Below are positions 63,301 to 64,000 of a DNA stretch of 64,000 bases, one piece after another. Origin of the DNA: Siphonodentalium dalli (lineage: Eukaryota; Mollusca; Scaphopoda; Gadilida; Siphonodentaliidae); contig CP136069.1 in NCBI GenBank assembly GCA_032622095.1, forward strand, positions 35,190,194 to 35,254,193, in the 5' to 3' direction. The notes under the pieces were generated by a model that searched no databases, was not told the origin of the DNA, and saw only the letters and a list, made by a program, of their open reading frames with translations. Positions within the stretch are counted from its first letter, which is position 1. Every line of letters begins with the position of its first letter. Position numbers and translations under genes: made by a program.

Positions 63301-64000
63301 AGCATTAGTTTGAGGTACGGATGTTGCTATGACTGGATAGTAGAGCATTAGTTTGAGGTACGGATGTTGCTATGACTGGATAGTAAAGCATTAGTTTGAG
63401 GTACGGATGTTGCTATGACTGGATAGTAAAGCATTAGTTTGAGGTACGGATGTTGCTATGACTGGATAGTAAAGCATTAGTTTGAGGTACGGATGTTGCT
63501 ATGACTGGATAGTAAAGCATTAGTTTGAGGTACGGATGTTGCTATGACTGGATAGTAGAGCATTAGTTTGAGGTACGGATGTTGCTATGACTGGATAGTA
63601 AAGCATTAGTTTGAGGTACGGATGTTGCTATGACTGGATAGTAGAGCATTAGTTTGAGGTACGGATGTTGCTATGACTGGATAGTAGAGCATTAGTTTGA
63701 GGTACGGATGTTGCTATGACTGGATAGTAAAGCATTAGTTTGAGGTACGGATGTTGCTATGACTGGATAGTAGAGCATTAGTTTGAGGTACGGTTGTTGC
63801 TATGACTGGATAGTAAAGCATTAGTTTGAGGTACGGATGTTGCTATGACTGGATAGTAGAGCATTAGTTTGAGGTACGGTTGTTGCTATGACTGGATAGT
63901 AGAGCATTAGTTTGAGGTACGGATGTTGCTATGACTGGATAGTAAAGCATTAGTTTGAGGTACGGATGTTGCTATGACTGGATAGTAGAGCATTAGTTTG
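56930..64000. repeat. Three copies of one variant-ordered block at the right end
   Basis: A block centred on a GGCACGG unit occurs at 57129, 58671 and 63269 with the same order of AAAGC/AGAGC units around it. The offsets are 1,542 bp (36 x 43 minus 6) and 4,598 bp (107 x 43 minus 3). The shortfalls are exactly explained by two 40-bp units (58167, 58250) and one (59709) between the copies. The last copy runs to the window edge. Confidence 0.7.

Larger units (their letters stand above)
6918..64000. repeat. 43-bp satellite array, about 57 kb and roughly 1,330 units, open at the right edge
   Basis: Head-to-tail direct repeat with one orientation throughout. A clean reference unit is 58039-58081: it starts GGATGTTGCTATGACTGG and ends GCATTAGTTTGAGGTAC. 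The unit is about 42% GC, with 14 G against 4 C on this strand. Counting G of GGATG as 1, the frequent variants are A3T, A11G, G13A, A21T, G25A, T41C, C43T and G1T. Rarer ones are C9T, A19G, G5A and the pair T10C+A11T. Length variants are few: 42-bp units near 37358 and 38041, and 40-bp units near 37403, 58167, 58250 and 59709. The first unit (6918-6959) is the most diverged, as is usual at an array edge. Stops occur on both strands in all phases except where variants remove them, so the array is non-coding. No spacers exist, so it is not a CRISPR array. Confidence 0.98.

Noticed and set aside
6918-64000. CRISPR array
   Set aside because: Repeat units abut with no unique spacers, the genome is animal, and no cas genes exist.
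6918-64000. Telomere or rDNA spacer array
   Set aside because: The unit contains TTAG but not a telomeric hexamer or pentamer series, and no rRNA-like sequence is present at the left flank; the right flank is not visible.
6918-64000. Hairpin TGCTAT...ATAG/AGCA in the 43-bp unit as a functional stem-loop
   Set aside because: The stem is only 4 bp at a time, and the common A11G variant weakens one arm, so it is not maintained.

Overview
This is animal (metazoan) nuclear DNA, most likely from a marine invertebrate. Four exons with GT-AG boundaries and matching phases encode the N-terminal part of a VWA5A-type (VIT + von Willebrand A) protein. The introns are AT-rich and hold foldback elements, diverged interspersed repeats and a small DNA transposon. 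Nothing looks prokaryotic: there are no operons, ribosome binding sites or long ORFs. I cannot name the species; mollusc, echinoderm, hemichordate and cephalochordate all remain possible.

Layout. Positions 1-712 show no recognisable gene. Positions 713-5190 carry four consecutive plus-strand exons (713-915, 1624-1846, 4735-4943, 5082-5190). They cover the VIT domain and the linker leading towards the VWA domain. Intron 1 holds a foldback element (about 921-1290). Intron 2 holds a tandem pair plus a third copy of a roughly 160-bp interspersed repeat, and a large foldback (about 3603-4280). Exon 4 ends at a good donor, and no later exon is visible. The next intron is therefore at least 58.8 kb, or the gene is interrupted.

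From 5380 to the end the window is almost all tandem repeat. A 23-bp minisatellite (5380-6048 and 6673-6780) is split by a 624-bp DNA transposon with imperfect inverted termini and a 9-bp target-site duplication. A short 27-bp array (6835-6917) leads into a 43-bp satellite that fills 6918-64000 (about 57.1 kb, roughly 1,330 units) and runs off the right edge. Within it, units differ at a handful of recurrent two-state positions. The order of variants shows nested higher-order duplications at exact multiples of 43 bp: 13, 15, 26, 34, 64, 68 and 96 units, the largest being 4,128 bp.

No new enzymatic or defence system is visible. The main discovery candidate is the 43-bp satellite: its size, its variant-coded higher-order structure, its strong G-over-C strand bias, its single regularly spaced CpG per unit, and its apparent position inside a large intron of a VWA5A-like gene. 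Assembly error inside so long an array cannot be excluded from the sequence alone.
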